DNA from: Berghia stephanieae
Taxonomy: Eukaryota > Mollusca > Gastropoda > Nudibranchia > Aeolidiidae
DNA: 64,000 nucleotides
Assembly (NCBI GenBank): GCA_034508935.3
Contig: CM067444.1
Location: forward strand, 84,826,283-84,890,282
Direction of reading: 5' to 3'
Below are positions 44,518 to 55,782 of this stretch, piece after piece (position 1 is the stretch's first letter; every line of letters begins with the position of its first letter). A program made the translations under genes and the position numbers. The notes beneath the pieces are model-generated. The model had not been told where the DNA came from. It saw only the letters and a list, made by a program, of their open reading frames with translations, and made no database searches.

Positions 44518-44574
44518 ATAATAATTCTATATCTGATCATTTTAAATTCAATTGCTTTTGAAGATCTGAAAAAG

Positions 44575-44665
44575 ATGTGTATGAAATAGTGCCAAAATTG
44601 AAAGACAAAACTGAAAGAAAAACACAAGAAAAACATAAGAAAAACACAAGACTACCCTTCCTCCG
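44575..44665 (-). mobile_element. SINE-C fragment
   Basis: GTATGAAATAGTGCCAAAAT with AAGACAAAAC and AAGAAAAACACAAG, the inverted body of the 45425 copy. Confidence 0.5.
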
Positions 44666-45109
44666 AGAAAATTCATACTGCCTTGTCTCCGGGAACAAAT
44701 CTTAGACATTCTGATTAATCACAGAGTTGAGCTCTCATATTGTTATTGGGGGGGGGGGGGGTATTTGTACTATTCTATCTGTTCTCTCTCTCTCTGGCAC
44801 GTTTTTTTACACATTTTTTTCAGATTTTTATCTTACTCCAATGCTAGCTTCCAATTAATTCTTAAATAGCTAATAAAACCAACATCAAGTTAGATTGATA
44901 CTATTTTGCAATAAATATTTTAAAATCAAAAAATTACGTTGAAAACAAACGCTAATGTGCATAATTACCCTTTAGTTTGGAAAATTCATGTTGCCTATTA
45001 GACTAAAATCTCTTTCTCAAACAGTATTTTAAAATAACTGATGATATAATATGACTTTCAGTTTTTCATAGTTGAAGCAACAACAAAAATGTACAACGCA
45101 ACAATTATT

Positions 45110-45240
45110 GCAACAGGTAATCAGGTCTGAGGTTCGATCTCCAGTCGAGGTCGACTGATTTTTTATATTTCTTTTTTAATTTTATTTTCTTGTTTTTTTT
45201 CCATCTTGCTTTTTTTGGCACCTTTCATACACACACAATT
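45110..45240 (+). mobile_element. SINE-C copy
   Basis: AACAGGTAATCAGGTCTGAG, box B GGTTCGATCTCCAGTCGAGG, then GGCACCTTTCATACACACAC. Confidence 0.7.
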
Positions 45241-45339
45241 TGATTATTGCAACGGTATGCTGAAAAGCTGTCCTAAAATAAATTTTTAAAAAGAATTGAG
45301 ATAAAAATTGCCTGAAATAATGAGACATTTCAAAAGGGG

Positions 45340-45405
45340 TGTATGGAAACAGTGCCAGCCAATGCAGAAACAAAAAATAGGGCATAACCATCCCCTGTGA
45401 AGAAT
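45340..45405 (-). mobile_element. SINE-C tail fragment
   Basis: GTGTATGGAAACAGTGCCAG then CCAATGCAGAAACAAAAAA, inverted relative to its neighbours. Confidence 0.5.
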
Positions 45406-45424
45406 ATAAGCATTACGTACGTGA

Positions 45425-45560
45425 TGTAAAAGTAGCACGTCTGACTGGAAATATGAGGTCTGAGGTTCGATCTCCAGTCGAGGCAAGCTGATTTTTTGGG
45501 GTGGTTATTCCTTTTATTTTTCTTTCTGCCTTGTCTGGTACTATTTCATAGATACACAAT
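45425..45560 (+). mobile_element. SINE-C copy
   Basis: CTGGAAATATGAGGTCTGAG, GGTTCGATCTCCAGTCGAGG and TTTCTGCCTTGTCTGGTACT. Confidence 0.7.
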
Positions 45561-45716
45561 TTTTTAAAGAGACTGTTCCTTAATTTATCACATTGAGATT
45601 CTGAAATAAGCAGAGAGCATTAAACAGGCAAACGATTATTTGGGGAGTTTAGGTTCAAGTTCAATTTTATCTTTACACTTATGCCAAAAAAACCTTTTTC
45701 ATTAATAATAATGAAA

Positions 45717-45719
<3 letters not shown>

Positions 45720-45797
<78 letters not shown>
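45720..45797. repeat. (AT)n microsatellite
   Basis: About 78 bases of pure AT. Confidence 0.95.
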
Positions 45798-45801
<4 letters not shown>

Positions 45802-45829
45802 CAAAAGATGTGTAAACGAAATGGGTATA

Positions 45830-46260
45830 ATTGAAAAGAGCATTCATTTGGATTACTTCTGTGAACATTATATCGACAACAACTGTAGATTTAAGAGTGC
45901 ATGTTCTAGAGGATTCCCTTTTCTCTCAATGCACATAATTAATCTGCATACAGAATTGTTGTATCATCCTGGTAATGTTCCGATTGGAATCTCTTAAATT
46001 ACTTTGAAATCTCCTTTCTTTAAATGTGATAAGTTGGTGAATGTTTCATTAATCATGAAATCTTTTAAGTATTCCTACAAGAGAAAGTCAAATGGGTTAA
46101 AGATCCGTCTGTGACTTGACCATTCATGTCGTGTTCAGCGAAGGATTATACTTGTCCCGAAATGCTCTTCCATCCATTCATTGCATAGTATCAAAGAAGA
46201 TTTGGGGAGCAGCCTTGTCTTGTAATCATTGAAAACTTTGACGATTAGTCTCCACCCACT
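45830..46260 (-). mobile_element. mariner-type (IS630-Tc1-mariner) transposase relic
   Basis: The minus strand reads QDKAAPQIFFDTMQ, then PIDFLLWEYLKDFMINETFT, NLSHLKKGDFKVI and RLIMCIERKGNPLEHAL. This is the mariner-type order of a D-x-A-P-x-H-like block, the catalytic D in D-F-(F/L)-L-W-x-Y-L-K and the C-terminal R-L-x-x-C-I-x-x-x-G-x-x-(L/I)-E-H. Several stops and at least two frame changes. Confidence 0.75.
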
Positions 46261-46292
46261 TCTGCAACGTAACGTCCACAGTTACCGGCTTC

Positions 46293-46293
<1 letters not shown>

Positions 46294-46349
<56 letters not shown>
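46294..46349. repeat. (AC)n microsatellite
   Basis: About 56 bases of AC. Confidence 0.95.
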
Positions 46350-46354
<5 letters not shown>

Positions 46355-46734
46355 ATAAATGAAACCAAGCATTTTTTGTTGTTTAGTTCTATATTGATTT
46401 TGAGTTTGTGAGATTTCGTAATGACACCAAATTTATTATCATTATCATTTTAAAATAAATTTTCAATGTAATTTCATGACAATTTACATATATTTTATCA
46501 TAATCAAATATTAAATTTTAGTGTAATCTTATCGTGTCGATTTTATTGATTATAACTTTTTTTTATAATCTCATATGATAAATGTTTCTCCGATGAAAAC
46601 AAACTCATAGCATGTTTATTTATATTATTTGTTGCACTGTAAGTTTTTTTTAATAGCGACAGATGAGACATTGATATATTTACCAGCCATTATATTTGAT
46701 TATAATCATCAGATTTACTCATAGGTACTTATGT

Positions 46735-46815
46735 TGTCTTCTGGCACTTTTCTACTCACTTCATCTCTTGTTGTTACTGACATAAGTGCCTGCTCCACTC
46801 ACTTTTCTGAATTGA
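46735..46815 (+). mobile_element. SINE-E tail fragment
   Basis: TTCTGGCACTTTTCTACTCA through CACTCACTTTTCTGAATT. The same 75 bases recur at 47127-47206 with few changes. Confidence 0.7.
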
Positions 46816-47016
46816 AAATTCACCCCATATACCGGAGCATACTCAATGTCTCAATCGTTTCTAAGTTATATGTTTGTGTTGAGAATATTGGCTATTAAGC
46901 TTAACTGCTAGCCAGGTAACTTCGCGATGGTTGTGTGGCGAACCCGCGGTCTCCAGAAGTCGGTGAGAGAGAGCTCTAGAAATGACCTGAGTTTGATACG
47001 AATATTTTTGTATTCG

Positions 47017-47215
47017 TGGATAGCTCATACGGTAGAGTCACGCTCTCACCGGCCAGGCGGAGATGTCGTACCAATAAGGTCGCGGGTTCAAACCCCACCA
47101 CCGCCGCGAAAATTTTTATTCTCTATTGTCTTCTGGCACTTTTCTACTCACTTCATCTCTTGTTGTTACCAACATAAGTGCCTGCTCCACTCACTTTTCT
47201 GAATTAAAAATACTG
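47017..47215 (+). mobile_element. SINE-E copy with tRNA-like head
   Basis: Box A TGGATAGCTCATACGGTAGA, a long middle arm, box B GCGGGTTCAAACCCCACC, then a tail TTCTGGCACTTTTCTACTCA. The head resembles a tRNA with a long variable arm but is followed by a SINE tail, so it is not a working tRNA. Confidence 0.6.
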
Positions 47216-47500
47216 TATTCGATAGGTTGAAAGTGGGTAATAATGGCCGTTTATGTTATTAAAATAATTTTGTCAAATGATCATCATTATGATTTATTCT
47301 ACCACCCCCCCCCCCCCCTTGGTTAAGCCTAATGATATCAACTTAAAAAAAATAAATTTGTAACGTCAGATTGTCAGGAGATGAATTTAACTAAAATTGG
47401 ATATGGAGACACAAGAAATATTCTTTAAATAGTTTTGAAAGCGTTTTATTCTGAAATAACGAAATCAAAATAATTTGAGAGGTAGAATAAATTATTTCTT

Positions 47501-47505
47501 TCACA

Positions 47506-47548
<43 letters not shown>

Positions 47549-47570
47549 TACTACTACTATACTACTACTA

Positions 47571-47625
<55 letters not shown>

Positions 47626-47630
47626 TGTGA
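47501..47630. repeat. palindromic (ACT)n-(AGT)n hairpin
   Basis: About 50 bases of ACT repeats pass directly into about 55 bases of TAG repeats. The flanks are inverted too (TCACAACTAC at 47501, GTAGTTGTGA at 47621), so the 130 bases form one long hairpin. Confidence 0.9.
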
Positions 47631-47718
47631 CAATTCGGTTTCGTCCCAGAGAGTCGACAGGGCAAGATAGCCCGAAACATCAACAAAAGTAAAGACTATA
47701 CGAGGGTAGGGTGCAAAA

Positions 47719-48132
47719 CTATCGTATCTTAAAAACGCACTTTTCAGAGGTAAAAAAAAACTGTTTAAAATTCACAATAATCCTTGGATACCCGTGAAAT
47801 TTACTAATCATATGTAAAAAGTGGAGAGAAAAGTGATGGTGGCATATTTGAGACGATATATTGCTTGGTTTATGAGTTATCAAAGTTACGACAGTTTGAA
47901 AGTAGTTTATTGGAAGCAAGACTATCGTATGGTTTTTAGCAAGATAGAACAGAACTAGAACTAGACTAGCGTAACTCGAAGTTACGATCGTTATTGTGCC
48001 ATTATCATCATTTAATAGACAAGTATAATATTGTGAGTTACGATACCTGAAACAAGTTCTAAGAGCCATAGGGTTGATTACTCCGGAGTTTATATCAGTA
48101 TTTAAGGCTAGAAACGGAGCAGTAACAATCAT
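47719..48132 (-). CDS. 137-codon open frame, doubtful
   Basis: It starts MIVTAPFLALNTDINSGVIN and spans the left end of the inverted-repeat unit. I recognise no domain, and part of it reads the palindromic motifs. It may be chance in low-complexity DNA. I list it because it is the only microsatellite-free long frame in the unit. Confidence 0.15.
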   Translation of the reverse strand: MIVTAPFLALNTDINSGVINPMALRTCFRYRNSQYYTCLLNDDNGTITIVTSSYASLVLVLFYLAKNHTIVLLPINYFQTVVTLITHKPSNISSQICHHHFSLHFLHMISKFHGYPRIIVNFKQFFFTSEKCVFKIR

Positions 48133-48229
48133 AATTGTATGTCACAACTGGACAGGACGCGAGATTTAATAAAGGGTAGTCTAAAGTCTAACTTCTTTTT
48201 CTTAAAACTACTTTTTCACTTCTCCTACT

Positions 48230-48701
48230 CGCTCCTTCTCTTCCCTTTTACTTCCCAACATTTTATATATATTTTTACTTCTTCTCTTTTCTTAATCCTC
48301 CTCCTCCATTTCCTTCTCCCTCTCCTCACCCCTCCTCTTTTTCTCTTTTGTCTTCATCTTCTTCTTTTCCTCCCTCCTCCTCCTCCTTCTCCTCCTCCTC
48401 CCACCCCCCCCCCTCATCCTCTTCCTCTTGTTGTTGTTCTTCTGCTTCCTCTTTTTCTTCTTCTTCTCTTCCTCCTCCACCTCCTCCACTCCTCCTCTTC
48501 CATCATCATCCTCTTTCTTCTTCTTCTTCTTCTTCTTCTTCTTCTTCTTCTTCTTCTTCTTCTTCTTCTTCTTCTTCTTCTTCTTCTTCTTCTTCTTCTT
48601 CCACCTTTCTCTGTTTCTTTTTTCTTTTTTCTCACCATACTCTTTTCTTCCTCCTCTTCCCTCTCCTTCTTCTCATTTTCAGCTCCTCCTCCTCCTCCAT
48701 A

Positions 48702-48764
<63 letters not shown>

Positions 48765-48855
48765 TTCCTTTTTCTCCTCGTCCTCCTCCTCCTCGTCGTC
48801 GTCGTCATCCTCCTCCTCCTTCTTCATCCTCTTCCTCTTCCTCTTCATCTTCGTG
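48230..48855. repeat. (TCC)n, (TTC)n and (ATC)n microsatellites
   Basis: More than 600 bases of pyrimidine triplets, including about 85 pure TTC bases (48513-48600) and about 55 ATC bases. All long Ser, Leu, Phe, Arg or Glu frames here are artefacts. Confidence 0.95.
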
Positions 48856-49824
48856 TCTAGTTGATGGATCTACAGATCCTCGCATGGGCCATTGTGCTCT
48901 ATAGGTTCAATGAATTTTCATGAGCTCGAAGGCACAATGTTTCTCTGGGACTCAAGAAAAAATAGAAAAGGTCAGGTGTGGACTTTCTTTTCTACCACGG
49001 AAAAGTGCAAGTATACGGCGGTATTGCTAAAAGCAGAAATAGTGCCCAAAAAGAGTCTTATAACTGTCGCATGAGATCAGTCTTTTGGAATATCAGAGGA
49101 ATCTGATTGTATAGATCTGGTTCTGATTTATACGATCTGATTCTCCTCCTACTCCTCCAGATATATCCTAATCGCAAGAAACTTAACTACTTGCAGACGA
49201 CTACATAAGAGGTTGCATAGCCCAATAGCATTGGATTTTGATAAAATATGGTAATCTTCCACAACAAGTCTGTTTGCCCTCATAGTTATCTATTATGAAA
49301 ATGATAGCGTAAACTATAGAAACTCCGGAGTAATCAACCCTATGGCTCTTATGATAGCTCTACTTTCAGCTGAGATAGAATCTTATTAGCGTGAGTCCAA
49401 TTCCAAAAGATGAGGATGACTTCTCTGAATCTTCAAATACCGTCCATCTCCATCCCCAACTAAATATGCAATCAAATGGACAAGATGGTCAACAAGCGTC
49501 TGTCATTTAAGTTCTATTTGGAACACAGAGACTGTCAGATTTCAAGTACGGCTTTAGAAAAGACTCAGAAAACATTTAGTAAGTCATTTAATCCGTTGAA
49601 GATGTAAAATGTTTTGCTGGGATATGAATTACTGTAAAAGTTATAGATTAGAAACTTAATATTATAAAAGCTATGAATATAATCAAAGATTTTATTAGAC
49701 ATTGGTGTTTTGTACACATGCAAACTATGATTTTGATAATTTTCTACGGGTTGAGATTAACATCGAGAAGCGAGCAGCGGGTGCTATTTATTATCCAAAT
49801 AATCGTTTACAGCCTATAAACAAA

Positions 49825-49956
49825 CAAACAAACAGATTTATGGTAAACAGTTTGACACTTATTTGGCATATATACTATCTTAACTCTGTACAAACAAACC
49901 GTTTTATGTTTAACAGTTTGACACTTATTTGGTAAAGAGACTGTCGTAACTCTAAC
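49825..49956. repeat. 66-bp tandem duplication
   Basis: CAAACAAACAGATTTATGG and CAAACAAACCGTTTTATG each lead to AACAGTTTGACACTTATTTG, 66 bases apart, and then a CT(A/G)TC(T/G)TAACTCT block. It lies inside the 47706-50200 unit. Confidence 0.85.
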
Positions 49957-50200
49957 TTACGATACATACATTTGAACGGAAAAGTAAAAACTGGTTGAAA
50001 GACTGTCTTAAGTTACGATAGTCTTATTTCCACAAATTTGTTACCTTTTAGTTAAGATATTTCTTCAAATTTGAATAACTTTTCTGCTTTTAATGCGACA
50101 GGAATGTCGATTTGACACAAGGTGCGCAGTATTTCAACTCACAGCATATCTCTCAGTGCAAAACTATCGTAACTTGAGTTACGAAAGTTTTGCACCCTAC

Positions 50201-53200
50201 TCAGAAGACAGAGGAAACTCGTTGATAAGTTCTTCTGCAGATCAGGCCGATGCACTGAGCCTAGTCCGGATAGAGAAAGGGAGGAGGAAGAAGAAGGCCG
50301 GGTTTCACGATAGCGATAAAAAATGACGAAGGAAAGGGAATCAATTATTACGATACATCTATTACAGAAACTAAAGTAAATTACATCTACAACATAAATA
50401 GGAACTACACATCTCTACTTATCTATTCATCCTGCTTGTCTCTCTCCTGACATCTACGAGTGAAGAACACCACGGCACAATTGTTTCAATGTGAGTTGTC
50501 CTCCAAGTCATGTTCGCTTTCTTCTCCACAACTATTCGAATTCATCGGGATATAAATGGATTCCACAAATAAACATCTCTCAATACTTCTTAAACCTCAT
50601 CTCGTATGGGTGGTCACAAGATCAGCTGACAGGAATATTGACCAATCCTCACTGAAGTACTTCTTGCAGGTTAGAATCTTTGACAAGTGGCTCTTTTTAA
50701 TTGTTTGATATTAAACGATTTTTGAAGGAGTTATATTGACCAGAGAGCCGAAAGACAGAGTCTGCGAGGTCTTTCCTCGACTTCAATAACTTACCAGTTT
50801 GGGTTTAAAATCGTGTTATAACACTTTATTCTCATATTTATAAAAAGAAATAGAAATTGGTAAATGGGATTGAAATTCTTGTACTAGTCTATAAATGATT
50901 TGTTTTGTGCACCACATCGTTAATCGGTCAGATACCACTTTTTATCTGACCCGTTTTAAAAGAGAGACAAAGAAGAAAGGGGCTGTTATAATTGAAATAA
51001 ATATTTTATGATAAAAATATTTTCGAAAGTTGAATTTTACAAAGTTAGAATTTCAATAAGAAAATCTTAATTACTGTTTTTATATATCATTTGATCTGAG
51101 TTGTCTTCTAGCCAAACACGTGCATTCAGAATATACATAGAACGAATGAAGTTGATGTCACTCTGTTCTTTGTTATTTTTAAAAGACCCCTAGTTGGGTG
51201 ATATGTTGCCAGTAAAGTCCTTCTAGCACACTAAATACGCATTAAAGTTTACACATAGATGTGTGGGTTGATACGATGTACCTGGCTGTCAAAAGAGGTG
51301 AGTATTTCACCGCACAGCACCAATAGGCGTAAGTGTCTTTGTTTGATCTGTGAAAAACGTGTCTACTTTAGATTATATCTACACACGTACACATTTAGTT
51401 GATATGTTTTCACAAGTCAACTTAAGATACATTTTTCACCACGGATACATTCTTGTTTGTTTTGTTTGAGTATTTCACTTAAACGTACAGCACCAATAGG
51501 CGTAAGTGTCTTTATCTGGCCTGTGAAAACGTGTCTACTTTAGAATATATCTACACACGTACACATTTAGTTGATATGTTTTAACAAGTCAACTTTAGAT
51601 ACATTTTTCAACACGGATATATTCCAGGTTGCTTGCCTCTTTGCTCGATCCTCGTTGTCGCCTCACGTTTTGGGGGAAATCAGCACAACTATACCTTTTC
51701 ACACAATCATCATTCTCACTCAGTCCGTAGCCATCGTTATGTTATAGCCTGACACTGAAATCCAAAAGGACTGGCAGTTTGACGTCATTATTATGTTTTT
51801 ACACGGCCTAGTGAGTTGTCGTTAGTAGTGCTCCTGGAAACAAGTTATTTCATTGGTTGAACTATTGAATACAACTCACGATTTGTTTTCTTTTGGTCAG
51901 TGTCAGGCCATAACTTTACGAAGGCCACGCTCAGTCCCATAACAGGTCGTGTGAACTTGCGGGATGCAGCCTTCACAATCTGGAGCCATTCATGTTGATC
52001 ATTGGCCTGTGTCAAATCATATGACGTCAAACCTGTCCATTCCATGATGTTGTCCTGTCACATTTTCTTTTGTCTTCAATGGGGATGATCTGTATTACCT
52101 TTCCATGTGCTCGTCTTGCAAAATGGGCTCCAATGGCCCACACAGTGACAAGTGTTCACAGCTTTTGAAATATCTATCATTACGATTGGTCATTTTGTTC
52201 AGCGTTTTTCATGGGTATGTTTACAACTGTCATAAACAAGCAGCGTGTTTCCAGTTATTGAGAATTGTCCAATCGTTGGGCAGCAACAAATCATGTGATC
52301 GATGACTTAGTTGGACGAAAACATGAATATAGATCGCTCCCATTCTTCTTTCACCTTCCACCAAGATCTACTCTGTATATAACATGTGTCTTGCACAAGC
52401 TGTTTTCATCATATGATGTTACAACAAGACGTTCAACAACACATAAAATATTAGAAGATTAGAAGACGCAGATGAGCTTTGTCTTGTGACAAATAAGATT
52501 TTCATTCAACCCCAAGGCTCATCGTTGTTATTATCACCTTGGAATCAACGGTCCAGTCTGTGATAATGAGAAACAATTGTGACCCACTGTGTAGGTCAAG
52601 TATTATGTGACTATGATCTAGATGCAAAAAAAAATTGATTTATAAATTTAAAAATGGCGAGATTTAGCAATTGTCAGTTTTTAAGGTTTAAAAAACAAAT
52701 GCTTGTGAAAGGTAGGCAACATCTTCATTGCCTCTCATTTTAATAAATGCATTCAGTGAAAGATAAGTCTTTAAGCTTATAATTCCAAAACATATTACCA
52801 TTTTGAAACATTTGGTCTCAATTATAAGTTATTGATTAGCTCAAATCAAAGTTGAATCCTGCATGTAGAAGCTTATCGGTTTAGCGTACGTAGGAACTAT
52901 AGTTATTATCAAACATTTTAGTAGAACCAATCAGATGAAGAGTAGTTTTCCTTAATAAGTTAAGTTAAAATCAGAGTGTCATCTTTACTGTTCCAAGAAT
53001 GATAGCTATGATTTTATTTTCTTGTTATTTGTCATGATTACTATTATTAAATTAATATTCCACTATTAGTCCATATTTTGTATGTGTAAACATTATCATT
53101 TCTTAGTAAAAACATGATCGTTAAAATGTTTTGAACCCGTTGAATAATTATTATATTTCCGCTAATTTTCTTTGCTTAAATAGAAGTTGAAAAGACAGCT

Positions 53201-53529
53201 GATTGGCCACCTAAAATCATCTCATCTTTTCTTGCGTATAAATACAAATCCAATGTAATAATCAGGGAACCCTACATGTTTTATGACAAAGTGAATATGA
53301 CCACTATAGATAACTTAAATCGATTGCAAAATAAATCATTTTACAACTTATCGTTTACGAAATTCTAATAATCTTAATTTGAGGTGCTTTGGGAAGGATG
53401 ATTGCTTATTTTTTTTATGCCAATAGCTCATAATTAGGTGCTTTGAGACATAATGGCAATTTGATCATTTTCTTTCAGCCACACTATTTTCGTCTTAAAA
53501 ACAAACTGACCTTAAAATATAACATTGAG
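50201..53529. other. gene-free stretch upstream of the GPCR
   Basis: AT-rich DNA with one 173-bp tandem duplication (51299-51626). Short frames at 50093, 51845, 52105 and 52265 show no family resemblance. Confidence 0.6.
51299..51626. repeat. 173-bp tandem duplication
   Basis: CACCAATAGGCGTAAGTGTC at 51318 and 51491. Both are followed by AACGTGTCTACTTTAGA and ACACACGTACACATTTAGTT and end near TACATTTTTCA. The units differ at a modest number of sites. Confidence 0.9.
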
Positions 53530-54626
53530 ATGGAAGGCAATACCACACGTTTGACAATATTGGTCAAACCAGTAGAACAACTAGTCAGTGACAGGGCTGC
53601 CTATATCGTGATTGTTGTTGTTCAGGTCTTCCTCACTGGATCTATCAGCATCTTAGGTATGGTGACGAATACCCTAAATATCACTGTATTCATACGTCTG
53701 GGAATTCTGTCAGATGCCAGTAACGTCAGTCTCTTTGGTCTTGCTGTGGCGGATTTTTTCGGCGTCACATTCATGCTATGGTTGAGTATTAATCATTACA
53801 TTGTCTTATCCAAACCCAGTGGACTTGGATGGGATCCCTTTGATGTCATGTATGTAACAGCCGTTTGGCCAAGACTTATGAGTACCTCTATTTCTCGTGG
53901 ATTGACTGTATTTGTGGCTTTAGAGCGTTTTGTATGTGTTGTATTCCCGTTTAAAGTGAGATCAATATTTACACCAACTACATCCTTGGTGTCTGTCTTA
54001 TGCATATTTGGTTATTTTATAATCAGTTATGCTCCAGTCCTTTCGTGTCTTCGATTACAATTTGTGACTGATCCGAACACAAACCTTACCCACCTGGTTT
54101 TAAGTCGATCATCCGAATATGAATACCTTGATAGTTTGATGGATTACATAAACACGTTTGGTTTGAACTACGGTACTACAGCGGTCGTACTTTTTCTTAC
54201 AGCGATTACTGTTTCACGTGTCCAACTCTCAAGAACTTGGAGAGCGACAATGGTTAAAGAAACGTGTAGCGAGACAACAGGAAAAGAATCTAAAAGTATA
54301 AAAGCAGCTGAAGACAATCACAAAACCGGGACTAAATCTGGGTCAAAGATGCAGAAGGAGAAAAGACTAATCAGAATGATCACTTCAATATCTTGTATTT
54401 TTCTCATTTGCTCCATTCCAAATTTTGTGTTTTTGGTTTTACAACTATCCAATAAAGAATAAGTATTGGAGGACAACATATGAATCTTGTGTGGGTCATG
54501 TTTTCTCTCTCATTTCTGGCGGACACGATTTGCTCAAGTGTGAATATATTACCTTATTATAGAATGAGTACAAAGTACAGGCAAGAACTGAACAGTTTGC
54601 TTGGTAATGGTATCGAAAGCAAGTAG
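53530..54626 (+). pseudogene. intronless class A (rhodopsin-like) GPCR, one frameshift before TM7
   Basis: A seven-helix receptor of the plasma membrane. The first frame (53530-54462) starts at MEGNTTRLTILVKPVEQL with an N-glycosylation site; an upstream in-frame ATG at 53443 is less likely. TM1 has MVTNTLNITVF, TM2 SLFGLAVADFFGV (Asp 2.50), TM3 ends VALERFVCVVFPF (Glu-Arg-Phe in place of Asp-Arg-Tyr), TM6 has FLICSIPNFVF (F-x-x-C-x-x-P-like). The frame stops after LQLSNKE. The +1 frame continues from SIGGQHMNLVWVMFSLSFLA to SSVNILPYYRMSTKYRQEL (TM7, NPxxY-like) and ends at 54626. Intronless, divergent receptors of this sort form large families in molluscs and may be chemosensory; ligand unknown. 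One indel near 54455-54470 explains everything. Confidence 0.85.
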
Positions 54627-55085
54627 GAACATATATCCATTATACTTAAGCACATGATAAGTAACGCACTAAATTTGAAATATTTAATATCAACACCATT
54701 CGTACAGAACGTTGAGTGCATGACCTTCAAATAATATATTGTTTCCTCTTAATAAAAAAAGTGGATTTTCAGCATGGTGAATGTTTAATTATATTTCCAT
54801 GACATGGACTGCTTTAAAAAGTATGGGCAATATGCATTAAAACAAATCCCCCTAGTCATTAAATACTAACAAATTAAGTTTGAAGAATTCTTTTTGTAAA
54901 CTTCCATGCTGGTTCAGGACCTCTGTGAGTTTTAGAGATCATTTTAACATACCGATATTATGAAAGAAAAGTGTGCAAAGAACGGGGCAGCGACATATTA
55001 TTTGCAACGCATTTAAGCACCTTCAGTTTTAGATGTGGAGTAAAAGCTCTCTGACCAAGTTGAAATGGCACTGTAGAAATGATAA
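54627..55085. other. gene-free stretch after the GPCR
   Basis: AT-rich, no gene or clear repeat seen. Confidence 0.5.
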
Positions 55086-55385
55086 TTTACTTCAGAATGA
55101 AAAACCGTGTATATCCATGTACCTATTAACGAGTAACTGGGCGTATTTCAGTGTGATTCTGTATGAAAAACTGTATGTCAGTGTATACTTCCGAATGAAA
55201 CAACAGAGTATGCCACTGTCCTCCGATCAAATAAAAATGTATATCAATGTACTTTCTAATAAAAACATTATATGTCATTGTACCAACGAAGCTCCGAATA
55301 AACAACAGTGTATGTCACTGTACCTCGAACGAAAACCAATGTGTATCTCCGAAAGAAAAACAGTGTACCAACAGCAGTGCACCTC

Positions 55386-55386
<1 letters not shown>
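55086..55386. repeat. degenerate minisatellite, about 42-bp unit
   Basis: Units contain GTATGTCACTGTACCTCC-like strings followed by GAATGAAA(A/C)AACAG. About seven diverged copies run up to the AT tract. The long frame across it is a by-product of a unit length near a multiple of three. Confidence 0.75.

Positions 55387-55387
<1 letters not shown>

Positions 55388-55453
<66 letters not shown>
55388..55453. repeat. (AT)n microsatellite
   Basis: About 66 bases of AT. Confidence 0.95.
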
Positions 55454-55456
<3 letters not shown>

Positions 55457-55512
55457 GAGTGTTGGTGGGTACTCGTAGGTACGAAAGTGCTCGATAATGA
55501 TGGTTAGAGCTA

Positions 55513-55782
55513 ATATAGAATGCAAATTGTCACTCACATTTTTTGTCAACACACCTACACGCATACACACACTCATAATATAAGCAATGAGAGCACATCA
55601 CAACAATGCCAATACACATCAACACTAATCACCACTACACAATGAAACCAAGATCAAGCAATTAGTTTGGAGTAAGAACTTTTCTACGGACATTACTAAG
55701 CATTACGCCGACTGAAGATGTGTAAGACACAGAAGCTAATCGTCTGGGCCACAAAAAATGTGAGTGACAATTTGCATTCTAT

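Larger units (their letters stand above)
47706..50200. mobile_element. 2.5-kb inverted-repeat unit rich in ACTATCGTAACT palindromes
   Basis: The left end is GTAGGGTGCAAAACTATCGT (47706) and the right end in reverse complement is GTAGGGTGCAAAACTTTCGT (50200). A second, inner inverted pair lies at 48062-48092 and 49321-49350 (AGAGCCATAGGGTTGATTAC against GTAATCAACCCTATGGCTCT). The motif (A/T)CTATCGTAA or its inverse occurs repeatedly near both ends. The centre is triplet microsatellite (48230-48850). No transposase recognised and no clear target duplication. Confidence 0.6.

Noticed and set aside
47000-47100. Functional tRNA gene
   Set aside because: Followed by a SINE tail, acceptor stem does not close, and it belongs to a repeat family; the same reasoning holds for 31921-31990 and 33104-33180.
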